Source: Flavobacteriaceae bacterium
Lineage (GTDB): Bacteria; Bacteroidota; Bacteroidia; Flavobacteriales; Flavobacteriaceae
Length of the DNA: 34,354 nucleotides
Assembly (NCBI GenBank): GCA_024743095.1
Contig: JANSXF010000048.1
Coordinates: 1 to 34,354 of the forward strand
Direction: 5' to 3'
Position 1 is the stretch's first letter. The number at the start of each line of letters is the position of its first letter. The notes under the pieces were generated by a model. The model saw only the letters and a program-made list of their open reading frames with translations, did no database searches and was not told the DNA's origin. Below, piece by piece: positions 14,148-22,777 of this stretch. The position numbers were made by a program, and so were the translations under genes.

Positions 14148-17100
14148 ATTTTTTCTGCTATTCTTAAAATGTCACCAAATACACCTCTTGCCGTTACAGC
14201 TGCACCGGCGCCAGCTCCTTGAATCACCAATGGATGTTCTCCATAGGATTCCGTATAAATCTCAATGATGGAATCGGAGCCTTTTACCTGCCCCAAAGCA
14301 CTTTCTTTGGGCACAGAAATCAATTTCACCTCCAAAACCCCTTTGTCCTGTTGCAAATCCCCATGCAGGTCGCCAACATAGCGTAGCACATGACCTGGCT
14401 CCTGGTTCCCTTTGATTTCCTTATACATTTTGTCCATCTCCCCGATACGCTCCATGAAGCTTTCAAAATCCAAAGTCTGAAGCTCTTCGGGAATCAGGTT
14501 TTGTACCATGATATCGGAAAACTCGTTCCGAAGGTCCAATTCCCTGGCCAAAATCAATAATTTTCGTCCCACATCGTTGCCCGATAAATCCTCCCTTGGG
14601 TCCGGTTCGGTAAAACCGTTTTCCATGGCTTCCTTTACAATTTCTGAAAAAGAAACATCTTTCTCTGAAAAGGTATTGAAAATATAGCTCAACGAGCCGG
14701 AGAACAATCCTTTGATCCGGGTAATGTTCTCCCCTGATAGATGCAATAATTTTATGGTATCAATAAGTGGAAGACCCGCTCCCACATTGGTTTCATAGAG
14801 ATATTGTTTCTGGTTCTTGTCCAAACATTTCCGAATGGATCTGTACTTCTCAAAACTCAACGTATTTGCAATCTTGTTCGATGAGACCAAATCAAAACCG
14901 TGCCCAATCAATGGTTCGTACCGCTCCACAAATGTCTTGCTGGCCGTATTGTCCACAGCAATCAAGTTTTCCAGATGGTGTTTTTTGGCAAATGCCGTAA
15001 TATCTTCAATTTGATAGGGCTGCCCTTCTTTTTCCAAACGTTCTTTCCAATCCGACCCCACTCCCGAAGCATCCAAAAGCACCTTTTGCGAATTTGCAAC
15101 GGCAAACACTTTTAAATCGATGCTCTTTCGGTCCTCAATACTGGTTTTTGAATCTAAAATTTGACTGATCAAGGTGCCCCCCACATTGCCATGACCGAAC
15201 AAGGCTAGATTTATCTTCTTGGCTATTCCAAAAATCTGTCCGTGAATCACATTGATCGCCTTGTTCAAATCTGATTTCTTCACCACCATGCTTACGTTCT
15301 TCCCGGTAACGGTGTTGTTGAACAACAATGGTATGATCTGGTTTTTGGCCAGGGCATTGAAGGGCTTGTGGAAGCTGCTCAGATCCATCCCAACTATAGA
15401 GATTACCGAAACATCCTTCACCACCGATATCTGGTTGATGTCCTGTGAGGAATAATCCGTTTCAAATTCCTGGTCCAATACTTTTTTGGCCTTGTCCGCT
15501 TTGGATGCATCCACGACCAGGCCTATGCCCCGTTCGGACGATCCTTGGGACACGATCCCCACACTGATGCCATTTTGGCCCAATGCCCTAAAAATCCGCA
15601 TATCGACACCAACTTTACCGAGCAATCCCCTACCCTCCAAATTGATGAGCGCCATGTTATCCAGCACCGAAAGCGATTTTATTCCGCCATTGTCGGTTTT
15701 TGGGCCGATCAATGTGCCCTTATTATCATCGTTGAAGGTATTGCAGATACGCAACGGAATATTTTTCTCGATCAACGGAATAATGGTCTTCGCATGTAAA
15801 ATATTTGCTCCGAAATTTGCCAACTCGTTGGCTTCTCCATAGGATATTACATCAATCAATCGGGCATCCTTGACCAAATCCGGATTGGCGGTAAAAATAC
15901 CATCCACATGGGTATAGTTCACCAACTCCCCCGCATCCAAAAAGTTGGCCAGCAAGGCTGCGGAATAGTTACTTCCGTTCCTGCCCAAAGTGGTTGTGGA
16001 ACCATCCCGATTGGAACCTATGAAACCGGTCACGATAGGTATTACACCCTTGTCCAATTCGTGAAACTGACGGATAACATTTTCTTTGGACGTACTTTGA
16101 TCTACTTCCGCATTGCTAAAATTATCGTCCGTGGCTATCAACTTCCTGGAATCCAAAAGCTTTGCCTGTAAGCCAGATGCGTTTAAGGAAGCGGTCACAT
16201 ATTTTGCCGACAATAGCTCCCCAAAGGACAATACCTCATCCTTGGTCTTTAAGCTATAATCACCCGTTAAGGAAACCCCGCTCAATATTTTTTCAATGGC
16301 GGACAACTCTTCAGCGATATCAACACCGTCGAAATTATTTTTTTGGTATTCGGCAAACTTTGCCAAATCAGTTTTAAAGTCCGCACCTTTGGCCGCTTTC
16401 TCCAAAAGATTTTCGAGTTGGTCGGTCGCCTTACCTCGAGCAGAGACCACAACTGCAATGTGCTCTTCTTCGTCATGCCTTTTTCGGATAATGCCCAAAA
16501 CACGTTGGATCCCTTCACCGTTTGCGAGTGATTTTCCTCCAAATTTCAAGATTTTGATACGCTCCGTATTCGTATGGAAAACCGTTTCCAACAATTTCTC
16601 CAATTGTTCAAACTCCATCAAAAAAGCATCGTGACCATGTACGGATTGGACCTCGCCGTAAGTGACATTGGTGTTGGCCTGTGCCAAACGTTTAAAGGTT
16701 TCCTTATTTTCTTCGGCCGTGAAAAATAGATCGGAATTCACCCCGATGATATGGATTTTGGTATCACTTTCCTGCAATGCCTTGAAGGCCTCCTCTCCAT
16801 TTCTGGTAATATCGATGGATTTGAGGAGTTGGTTCATCAGCTTATAAGCCGATAGCTGAAAACGTTCCTGCAGCTTTTTACCGTGATGCATCAACCAAGA
16901 TTCCACGTTAAAGACCTTAAGTTCTTCATTGGTACTTCTTTTGAACCGCTCCTTGAAGGATTCCGGAGTTCGATAGCACAACATGGCATGCATACGGGCA
17001 TCGTGCACCGGTTGTTTGGAATTGACCAAAAACTGCTCTTGAATCTGACAGTTGGCAATCAACCAATCCGTAGATTTCCAATCGGAGGCAACTGGAATTA

Positions 17101-17524
17101 AGTGCTCCGTGATATTTGGGTCGATGGCCGTCATTTCCCAGGCAATCCCGCCTCCCAAGGAGCCGCCGATAATGGCGAACAGTTTATCTATCTTTAATTG
17201 TTCCAATCCCCAAAGAAATATTCTGGCGATATCCCCAGCGACAAAATCCTTGTAGTTTTCGATGATGAAACCATCAAATCCATTCCCGGGAATATTAAAC
17301 GACAATATGGTGTACTTCTCGGTATCGATACATTTTCCATCGCCTATCAAATCGGACCACCATCCATCTTTCCCAGCTACATTGGAATTGCCCGTAAGGG
17401 CATGGTTCACCAAGATAATGGGGGCGGAATGTAAGGGTTGGCCAAAAACTTGATATGACAACTTCAGGTCCTGGGCAACACCGCTTTGGGTGGTAAATCG
17501 TTCTATGTTTAAATGCTGCAGCAT
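14144..17524 (-). CDS. Trifunctional fusion: homoserine O-acetyltransferase (MetX-like), aspartokinase, homoserine dehydrogenase
   Basis: One 1126-residue frame holds three enzymes. Residues 1-318 are an alpha/beta-hydrolase acyltransferase like MetX: HALTG at 41-45, nucleophile Ser122 in GGSLGGG, Asp265 in NSDLFF and His298 in GHDAFL form the triad. Residues 323-600 are aspartokinase, beginning KFGGKS (the usual threonine is Lys331) and containing TTLGRNGSNYS. Residues about 620-765 are the ThrA-type ACT regulatory region. Residues 770-1126 are homoserine dehydrogenase with GHGNVG at 777-782 and SLSYIFNTFSEKD. Aspartate is phosphorylated, aspartate semialdehyde (made by a separate enzyme not seen here) is reduced to homoserine, and homoserine is acylated. 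The gene lies 30 bases after metY and overlaps metZ. The linker between the hydrolase and kinase is short (about 319-322). Confidence 0.93.
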   Translation of the reverse strand: MLQHLNIERFTTQSGVAQDLKLSYQVFGQPLHSAPIILVNHALTGNSNVAGKDGWWSDLIGDGKCIDTEKYTILSFNIPGNGFDGFIIENYKDFVAGDIARIFLWGLEQLKIDKLFAIIGGSLGGGIAWEMTAIDPNITEHLIPVASDWKSTDWLIANCQIQEQFLVNSKQPVHDARMHAMLCYRTPESFKERFKRSTNEELKVFNVESWLMHHGKKLQERFQLSAYKLMNQLLKSIDITRNGEEAFKALQESDTKIHIIGVNSDLFFTAEENKETFKRLAQANTNVTYGEVQSVHGHDAFLMEFEQLEKLLETVFHTNTERIKILKFGGKSLANGEGIQRVLGIIRKRHDEEEHIAVVVSARGKATDQLENLLEKAAKGADFKTDLAKFAEYQKNNFDGVDIAEELSAIEKILSGVSLTGDYSLKTKDEVLSFGELLSAKYVTASLNASGLQAKLLDSRKLIATDDNFSNAEVDQSTSKENVIRQFHELDKGVIPIVTGFIGSNRDGSTTTLGRNGSNYSAALLANFLDAGELVNYTHVDGIFTANPDLVKDARLIDVISYGEANELANFGANILHAKTIIPLIEKNIPLRICNTFNDDNKGTLIGPKTDNGGIKSLSVLDNMALINLEGRGLLGKVGVDMRIFRALGQNGISVGIVSQGSSERGIGLVVDASKADKAKKVLDQEFETDYSSQDINQISVVKDVSVISIVGMDLSSFHKPFNALAKNQIIPLLFNNTVTGKNVSMVVKKSDLNKAINVIHGQIFGIAKKINLALFGHGNVGGTLISQILDSKTSIEDRKSIDLKVFAVANSQKVLLDASGVGSDWKERLEKEGQPYQIEDITAFAKKHHLENLIAVDNTASKTFVERYEPLIGHGFDLVSSNKIANTLSFEKYRSIRKCLDKNQKQYLYETNVGAGLPLIDTIKLLHLSGENITRIKGLFSGSLSYIFNTFSEKDVSFSEIVKEAMENGFTEPDPREDLSGNDVGRKLLILARELDLRNEFSDIMVQNLIPEELQTLDFESFMERIGEMDKMYKEIKGNQEPGHVLRYVGDLHGDLQQDKGVLEVKLISVPKESALGQVKGSDSIIEIYTESYGEHPLVIQGAGAGAAVTARGVFGDILRIAEKI

Positions 17525-17554
17525 AGCTTTTCTAAGACGTTAATCTATTAATCA

Positions 17555-18829
17555 TTAAATGGCGGCAAAAGCCTGCTCCAAATCAGCTTTCAAGTCTTCG
17601 ATGTCCTCCAGGCCTACCGACAAACGAATTAAATCTTGAGAAACACCGGCGCTTTGCTGCTGCTCTTCGTTCAATTGCTGGTGCGTAGTACTGGCAGGGT
17701 GTATGATCAAGGATTTGGTGTCGCCAATATTAGCCAACAGCGAGAATATTTTCGTAGCATCCGTCAGCTTTTTTGCAGCTTGAAATCCACCTTTGATCCC
17801 AAAGGTAACGATTCCGCTCTGGCCTTTGGGCAGATACTCTTTTGCCAAGTCGTTATACTTGCTACTTTTTAATCCGGGGTAATTGACCCAAGCAACCTCT
17901 TCTCTATTCTCCAGCCATTGAGCCAAGTCCAGGGCATTTATGCTGTGCTGTTTGATACGCACCGGCAAAGTTTCCAACCCCTGCAAAATCTGAAAAGCGT
18001 TGAACGGGCTCAAAGCTCCGCCAAAGTCGCGCAGTCCCTCCAAAATCAGCTTAAAGGTAAAGGCTGGCGCACCCAGGGCTTCATGGTACACCAAACCGTG
18101 GTAACCTGCAGAAGGCTCTGTAAACTCAGGAAATTTTCCATTGGCCCAGTCAAAGGTACCGGCATCGATAATGGCACCGCCAAGAGAGTTACCCTGACCA
18201 CCAATATATTTTGTTAGGGAATGGATCACCAAATTGGCACCATGCTCAATTGGGTTCAACAAACCTGGCGTAGCTACCGTATTGTCAACGATAAATGGTA
18301 CTTGTGCCACTTTGGCCTCCCTGGATATTCCTTTTAGATCAAGCACATCCAATTTCGGGTTCCCCAAAGATTCCACAAAAAAGGCTCGCGTATTATCTTG
18401 AACGGCAGCTGCAAAGTTGGAAGGGTCCGAGGCATCCACAAAAGTGGTGGTGATGCCCAATCTTGGCAGGGTCACATTCAATAAATTATAGGTGCCCCCA
18501 TACAGACTACTCGAAGCCACGATATGGTCTCCCGCCTTGAGAAGCGTCATTAAACCTGTTGAAATGGCAGCTGCTCCTGAAGCAAACACCACTGCCCCTA
18601 TTCCTCCTTCAATAGCTGCCAAACGGTCTTGTAAAATCTGGTTGGTAGGATTGTTCAATCGGGTGTAGATAAAGCCCAACTCTGCCAATGAAAACAAATT
18701 GGCCGCATGGTCCGTGTTGTTGAACACATACGAAGTGGACTGATAAATGGGTACGGCTCTTGTTCCTCCGTTTGCGGTTACATCGTGGCCAGCATGTAGG
18801 ACATTGGTTGAAATTTTTTGATCACTCAT
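17555..18829 (-). CDS. metY: O-acetylhomoserine aminocarboxypropyltransferase (O-acetylhomoserine sulfhydrylase)
   Basis: This 424-residue PLP enzyme makes homocysteine directly from O-acetylhomoserine and sulfide. The PLP lysine is Lys207 in HSLTKYIGGQGN, which, with the long insert after it (FPEFTEPSAGYHGLVYHE split around AGYHGL), is characteristic of MetY. YTRLNNPTN, FASGAAAIS and the closing RLSVGLEDIEDL are also present. It is the first gene of the met operon, with ATG 18829 lying 115 bases after the SAM-I aptamer, so it should respond to SAM. Having both metY and metZ in the same operon means two sulfide-capturing enzymes share one activated substrate. Confidence 0.95.
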   Translation of the reverse strand: MSDQKISTNVLHAGHDVTANGGTRAVPIYQSTSYVFNNTDHAANLFSLAELGFIYTRLNNPTNQILQDRLAAIEGGIGAVVFASGAAAISTGLMTLLKAGDHIVASSSLYGGTYNLLNVTLPRLGITTTFVDASDPSNFAAAVQDNTRAFFVESLGNPKLDVLDLKGISREAKVAQVPFIVDNTVATPGLLNPIEHGANLVIHSLTKYIGGQGNSLGGAIIDAGTFDWANGKFPEFTEPSAGYHGLVYHEALGAPAFTFKLILEGLRDFGGALSPFNAFQILQGLETLPVRIKQHSINALDLAQWLENREEVAWVNYPGLKSSKYNDLAKEYLPKGQSGIVTFGIKGGFQAAKKLTDATKIFSLLANIGDTKSLIIHPASTTHQQLNEEQQQSAGVSQDLIRLSVGLEDIEDLKADLEQAFAAI

Positions 18830-18879
18830 GACTTTTGTTGCTTTTGTAGTTAAATTTTTAAATTAAAAAGTCAAACCCT

Positions 18880-18938
18880 TCGACATAGGCCGTAGGAAAA
18901 TCAAAAAGTTATAAGAAAGTAAAATCGAAAAATGTCGA
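18880..18938 (-). promoter_or_regulatory. Candidate expression platform of the metY riboswitch
   Basis: After the aptamer, AATCGA can pair with the nearby TCGATT to form a short hairpin followed by a T-rich run. Alternatively TCGACAT (18938-18932) can pair perfectly with ATGTCGA (18886-18880). The two are mutually exclusive because they share the TCGA bases. This looks like a switch, but the helices are short and energies need calculation. The stretch between platform and start codon (18830-18879) shows nothing else. Confidence 0.4.
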
Positions 18939-18943
18939 TTGTC

Positions 18944-19047
18944 GTTATCTATACCCAAATGGGATAGAATGTAGCACCTTCTTGACACTAGAGGCCAAGG
19001 GTTGCTAAGGTTTCATCGGGTCTATTCCCTCCACCTTTCTTGATAAC
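18944..19047 (-). promoter_or_regulatory. SAM-I (S-box) riboswitch, metY leader
   Basis: The minus strand carries the SAM-I core TTATCAAGAAAGGTGGAGGG, then GACCCGATGAAACCTTAGCA with ACC following, the P3 arm, AAGGTGCTA, and a compact P4 (CTATCCC...GGGTATAG). P1 forms from GTTATC (19047-19042) and GATAAC (18949-18944). Core sequence is nearly the same as in the metH leader 16 kb away, but P4 here is short. It should turn down metY, the fusion gene, metZ and possibly rrf2 when SAM is high. The gene-free stretch 18830-19158 holds this aptamer, its platform and the promoter. Confidence 0.95.
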
Positions 19048-19076
19048 TATTCAATACGTGTTTGAACTTCGTGGGA

Positions 19077-19084
19077 CAAATATA
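19077..19084 (-). promoter_or_regulatory. Candidate -7 element of the met operon promoter
   Basis: TATATTTG on the minus strand fits TAnnTTTG and would start transcription near 19070, about 23 bases before the SAM-I aptamer. I see no clear -33 TTTG at normal spacing. Confidence 0.55.
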
Positions 19085-19158
19085 CTGATGGTAAGATTGA
19101 TTTTCCTAATGTTTTGGAAATTTTTCATCAATAGACCTCTCCCGCAAGTCCCTATTTT

Positions 19159-21093
19159 TTATTTCAATACCGTAAACTCAATATTGGAATCGGTGAAAAC
19201 GGTATGTGTCTGGGTCTTGAAATCAGATTCGTCCGCCTTGAAGATGTTGTCCACATAGGTCTGTGGGTTCAAATCGATGAGAGGGAACCAAGTGCTCTGC
19301 ACCTGAACCTGCAATTTGTGCCCTTTTTTGATGGTATGGAACACATCCTGAAGCTTGATGTTCACATCGGTCTTTTCATTGGGCGTAAACGGTTCGGGGT
19401 CCGAGAAGCTGTTCCTGAACCGACCTCGCAGCACCTCGCTGCGAACCATCAAGTGGTAATTGCTCATTTTAAGATGGTCCTGCATTTCATCATTGGTCTC
19501 GGCACCTGCAGGGTGCACATCGATCACTTTGACGATCCAGTCGGCCGCGGTACCCGTAGTGGCCACTTTTAGTTTTGCCAAAATATCACCGGCCAAGGTC
19601 ATATCCTCTTCCATCACATCGGTTTCAAAAACCAGAACGTCGGAACGGCGAGCAGCGAAACGCTGGTCGTCCGTCATGTATTTTCTTGGGGTGAAAACGG
19701 TCTTTACATCCTCGGAGTAAGGGACCGGCTTTTTCACATCACTGATGAATTGAATTCCGGTGGTCTCTTTTTGTTCAGCGGTAAGTTGTTGGTCATCCGA
19801 AAGGTACACGGTCTGTTTGGACACATTCTCCGGAGGCCACGTATCGTACTTTTTCCATTCTTTTTTACCGGTATCAAAAACGTAGGCCTCCGGCAATCCA
19901 GAATTTTTATTACCCTCCCCTTTTAGAAAGTGGTTAAAGAACTTTGTCTCGATTTCTTTCTGGAAAAACAACGAAATGGAGTCACCGAAGTAGTAGTTTC
20001 CGACCACATTTCTTTCTCGGTCCCTGGCCCAACCCCCATGATCCCAAGGACCGAATACCATGGTGTTATAGTTGCCTTCGTTATATTTTTCAATGTTCTT
20101 GTAGGTTTCCAATGGGCCGTACAGGTCCTCGGCATCGAACCACCCCCCAACGATCATGGTGGCCACGCTGCTCTTTACATTTTTAAGGTGCTGGATCAAG
20201 CCGCGGCTCTGCCACATTTCATCATAATTTGGATGTTCTTTGAGTTCATTCCAAAAATAATCATCGGTCACCCCTTCGGGACGCATGGTGGGAGTATCGG
20301 CGGTATCATATTCAAAGAAATAATCCAAGTTTTTAAGTGGACCTGCGTCCAGGAAAAACTGGTATTGGTCTTCGGTTGGCAAGCTTGGCAAGGTGTACCA
20401 CGCCGTATCTATGGGAGCATCGCCATTGGGACGCGGAGTTCCAAAAAGCGAAGTAGCCCTAAAATAACTCAACAAATAGGCCCCGTTATGGTGAAAATCA
20501 TCAAAAAAGAAATCCCCGATACAGGCCTGGGGCGAAGCTGCTTTTAAGGCTGGGTGTGCATCCACCGTGGCATAGGTGGCATAATGTCCGGGATACGAAA
20601 TACCCCAAATGCCCACATTGCCGTTATTGTTCTCCACATTGTTCACCAACCATTCAATGGTATCGTAGGTATCCGAACTTTCATCCACTTGGTCATCGGA
20701 GGTTTTATTGGGGATATAAGCCCGCATATTTACGTAATGGCCTTCGCTGAGCCATCTTCCCCGTACATCCTGGTAAACGATAATGTTCCCTTCTTTCATC
20801 AAATGCTCGTTCGGACCTATTTTGGTCCTGAATTTTCCTTCCCCGTAAGGTTGGGAACTGTAGGGCGTGCGTTGCATTATAATAGGATATTCTTTGGAGG
20901 TATCCTTGGGCGAATAAATGGTGGTATGCAAGGTAATTCCGTCCCGCATTTCAATGTCCACCTCTTTTTTGGTGTAGTTGTCCACCACGTAGGTATCGAC
21001 CCCTTTGACCTGGGTCTTTGTCGATTTTTTGCAACTGACCGCTACCGTGAGCATTAAAACACTCAGCAATAGAATCTTGAAAGAACTTTTCAT
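19159..21093 (-). CDS. CocE/NonD family hydrolase, predicted lipoprotein (X-Pro dipeptidyl-peptidase S15-like)
   Basis: A 644-residue secreted hydrolase. A lipoprotein signal peptide ends in TVAVSC with Cys21 as the acylation site, so the protein should be anchored in the envelope. The alpha/beta-hydrolase core shows the nucleophile Ser166 in GISYPG, the acid in GWFDAED (Asp320) and the histidine in WDHGGW (His352), the arrangement of cocaine esterase and glutaryl-acylase relatives. RTPYSSQPYG near residue 76 likely forms the oxyanion site. The C-terminal part is the jelly-roll domain of the X-Pro peptidase family. The exact substrate (peptide, ester or amide) cannot be read from sequence. 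It lies between metK and the met operon on the same strand but is separated from metK by a terminator, and I see no link to methionine metabolism. Confidence 0.87.
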   Translation of the reverse strand: MKSSFKILLLSVLMLTVAVSCKKSTKTQVKGVDTYVVDNYTKKEVDIEMRDGITLHTTIYSPKDTSKEYPIIMQRTPYSSQPYGEGKFRTKIGPNEHLMKEGNIIVYQDVRGRWLSEGHYVNMRAYIPNKTSDDQVDESSDTYDTIEWLVNNVENNNGNVGIWGISYPGHYATYATVDAHPALKAASPQACIGDFFFDDFHHNGAYLLSYFRATSLFGTPRPNGDAPIDTAWYTLPSLPTEDQYQFFLDAGPLKNLDYFFEYDTADTPTMRPEGVTDDYFWNELKEHPNYDEMWQSRGLIQHLKNVKSSVATMIVGGWFDAEDLYGPLETYKNIEKYNEGNYNTMVFGPWDHGGWARDRERNVVGNYYFGDSISLFFQKEIETKFFNHFLKGEGNKNSGLPEAYVFDTGKKEWKKYDTWPPENVSKQTVYLSDDQQLTAEQKETTGIQFISDVKKPVPYSEDVKTVFTPRKYMTDDQRFAARRSDVLVFETDVMEEDMTLAGDILAKLKVATTGTAADWIVKVIDVHPAGAETNDEMQDHLKMSNYHLMVRSEVLRGRFRNSFSDPEPFTPNEKTDVNIKLQDVFHTIKKGHKLQVQVQSTWFPLIDLNPQTYVDNIFKADESDFKTQTHTVFTDSNIEFTVLK

Positions 21094-21144
21094 TATCTCG
21101 TTTTTGATGTGTTAAAGCTACTAAAGTTGACCGTAGTATGCCAA

Positions 21145-21171
21145 TAAAAAAAGGAGCCTCATGGAAGCTCC
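21145..21171 (-). terminator. Rho-independent terminator of metK
   Basis: Minus-strand GGAGCTTC pairs with GAGGCTCC around a CAT loop (8 bp with one G-T pair) and is followed by TTTTTTT. It lies 25 bases after the metK stop. Confidence 0.9.
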
Positions 21172-21195
21172 TCGGTATCTATATTTTTTGATGAA

Positions 21196-22449
21196 TTACA
21201 GCCCGAAGGTTTCCTTCACCTCGTCCACCATATCCAGTTTCTCCCATGTAAAGAGTTCCACTTCTTTTTCGATCCTACCATTGTAAGGTGATTCAAAAAC
21301 TTTGGTCATAGTCCTAGGCTGTTTGCCCAAATGACCATAAGCGGCCGTTTCCAAATAAATTGGGTTACGAAGCTTTAAGCGCTCCTCTATGGCAAAGGGT
21401 CGCATGTCAAATAGTTCGGATGCCTTTTTTGCAATCTCGCCATCTGTCATATTAACGTTGGAAGATTTATAGGTGTCCACGAATATCGATGTAGGCTCCA
21501 CCACACCAATGGCATAGCTCACTTGAACCAAAATTTCATCGGCCACACCAGCGGCAACCAAATTCTTGGCCATATGGCGCGCAGCGTAGGCAGCGCTACG
21601 GTCTACCTTGCTCGGGTCCTTTCCACTAAAAGCCCCTCCCCCGTGCGCTCCTTTTCCGCCGTAGGTGTCCACAATTATCTTTCTTCCGGTAAGGCCTGCA
21701 TCACCATGTGGCCCACCTATCACAAACTTCCCTGTTGGGTTGATGTGATATTTGATGTTATCGGTAAACAATTTTTGAATGCTTTCGGGCATCAATTTCT
21801 TCACCTCCGGAATCAGAATGTTCACGATATCCTCCTTGATCTTGGCCAACATAACATCATCCACATCAAACTCATCATGCTGTGTGGACACTACAATGGT
21901 ATCAATGCGTTGCGGAACATTATCATCTGAATACTCAATGGTAACCTGAGCCTTGGCATCCGGACGCAGGTAAGGTATCCTCGTCCCCTCCCTCCTTAAA
22001 TCGGCCAAAACTTCCAAAATCTTATGGGAAATATCCAACGCCAAGGGCATATAACTCTCGGTTTCCGTAGTAGCGTAACCAAACATCATACCTTGATCAC
22101 CAGCGCCTTGCTCTTCTTTTGAACCGCGGTCAACACCCTGGTTAATGTCCTGTGACTGTTCGTGGATCAATGAAATCACCCCGCATGAATCACCACTGAA
22201 CTTGTATTCACCCTTGGTGTAGCCAATTTTATTGATGACCTCTCTGGCTATGCTCTGCAAATCCACATAGGTATGGCTCTTCACCTCTCCTGCCAACACT
22301 ACCTGTCCCGTGGTCACCATGGTCTCGCACGCAACCTTGCTCTCTGGGTCAAAGGCCAGAAAATTATCCAACAGCGCATCACTGATCTGATCCGCGATCT
22401 TATCCGGATGACCCTCACTCACGGATTCCGATGTAAACAAATATGCCAT
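21196..22449 (-). CDS. metK: S-adenosylmethionine synthetase
   Basis: MetK makes SAM from methionine and ATP, releasing phosphate and pyrophosphate. At 417 residues it has the usual length plus a few extra. The family signatures are present: [18 protein letters not shown] at 11-28, [15 protein letters not shown] in the first half, and the glycine-rich [19 protein letters not shown] segment in the second. It has its own promoter, a SAM-II riboswitch and a terminator, so it is a single-gene unit whose product represses it. It is read away from the deoxynucleoside kinase gene across a 328-base region that is filled by these regulatory parts. Confidence 0.97.
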   Translation of the reverse strand: MAYLFTSESVSEGHPDKIADQISDALLDNFLAFDPESKVACETMVTTGQVVLAGEVKSHTYVDLQSIAREVINKIGYTKGEYKFSGDSCGVISLIHEQSQDINQGVDRGSKEEQGAGDQGMMFGYATTETESYMPLALDISHKILEVLADLRREGTRIPYLRPDAKAQVTIEYSDDNVPQRIDTIVVSTQHDEFDVDDVMLAKIKEDIVNILIPEVKKLMPESIQKLFTDNIKYHINPTGKFVIGGPHGDAGLTGRKIIVDTYGGKGAHGGGAFSGKDPSKVDRSAAYAARHMAKNLVAAGVADEILVQVSYAIGVVEPTSIFVDTYKSSNVNMTDGEIAKKASELFDMRPFAIEERLKLRNPIYLETAAYGHLGKQPRTMTKVFESPYNGRIEKEVELFTWEKLDMVDEVKETFGL

Positions 22450-22517
22450 TATTAAAATTTATATCAAGAGATTTGACAAAACTGCAAGAAGTAGTTCTTT
22501 AATCCTTTGAGAGGAGA

Positions 22518-22542
22518 TGCCCAGACCCTATTTGGCCCGGCA
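22518..22542 (-). promoter_or_regulatory. Stable hairpin between the SAM-II aptamer and metK
   Basis: TGCCGGGCC can pair with GGTCTGGGCA (9-10 bp with G-T pairs and one bulge). It lies directly after the aptamer and before the start codon, with no U-run. A flanking pair, AGTTC (22548-22544) with GAACT (22497-22493), would enclose it and would compete with the aptamer pseudoknot strand, so it may be part of the expression platform. Confidence 0.5.
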
Positions 22543-22545
22543 CGA

Positions 22546-22612
22546 ACTGCTTTAGCATTTTTAATCCTGATAAAATTCAGGAAAAGAGGTTGCAATCAGT
22601 CAAATCTTTCCT
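22546..22612 (-). promoter_or_regulatory. SAM-II riboswitch, metK leader
   Basis: The minus strand shows the SAM-II core GATTTGACTGATTGCAACC, a hairpin (TCCTGAATTTTATCAGGA) and then TTAAAAATGCTAAAGCAG. The H-type pseudoknot expected for SAM-II is supported by pairing of ACTG in the first loop with CAGT at the 3' end, and GCA with TGC, leaving the conserved TAAAG between. This class is found mostly in Alphaproteobacteria, and I recall some Bacteroidota members. SAM binding should lower metK expression. The aptamer begins about 6 bases after the predicted transcription start. Confidence 0.87.
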
Positions 22613-22624
22613 CATTTTGAAGGG

Positions 22625-22654
22625 CAAAAGTACGTAATTGGTTGATATTTCAAA
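22625..22654 (-). promoter_or_regulatory. metK promoter
   Basis: On the minus strand TTTG (22654-22651), an 18-base spacer and TACTTTTG (22632-22625) match the Bacteroidota promoter pattern closely. Transcription would begin near 22618, directly before the SAM-II aptamer. Confidence 0.75.
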
Positions 22655-22777
22655 ACTTTGTTTTAAAGCAATGCAACATCGTCCATTTGAACCGGTTTTT
22701 TTTCGATAAGTAGATATACTTTGTATATTGCGACGATTTCATTCCCTTGGTACAAACACAAAAAACACTGACATCTT

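Noticed and set aside
22734..22777. Strong promoter for the deoxynucleoside kinase
   Set aside because: The nearest TAnnTTTG-like string has one base too few between TA and TTTG, and no -33 box has proper spacing.
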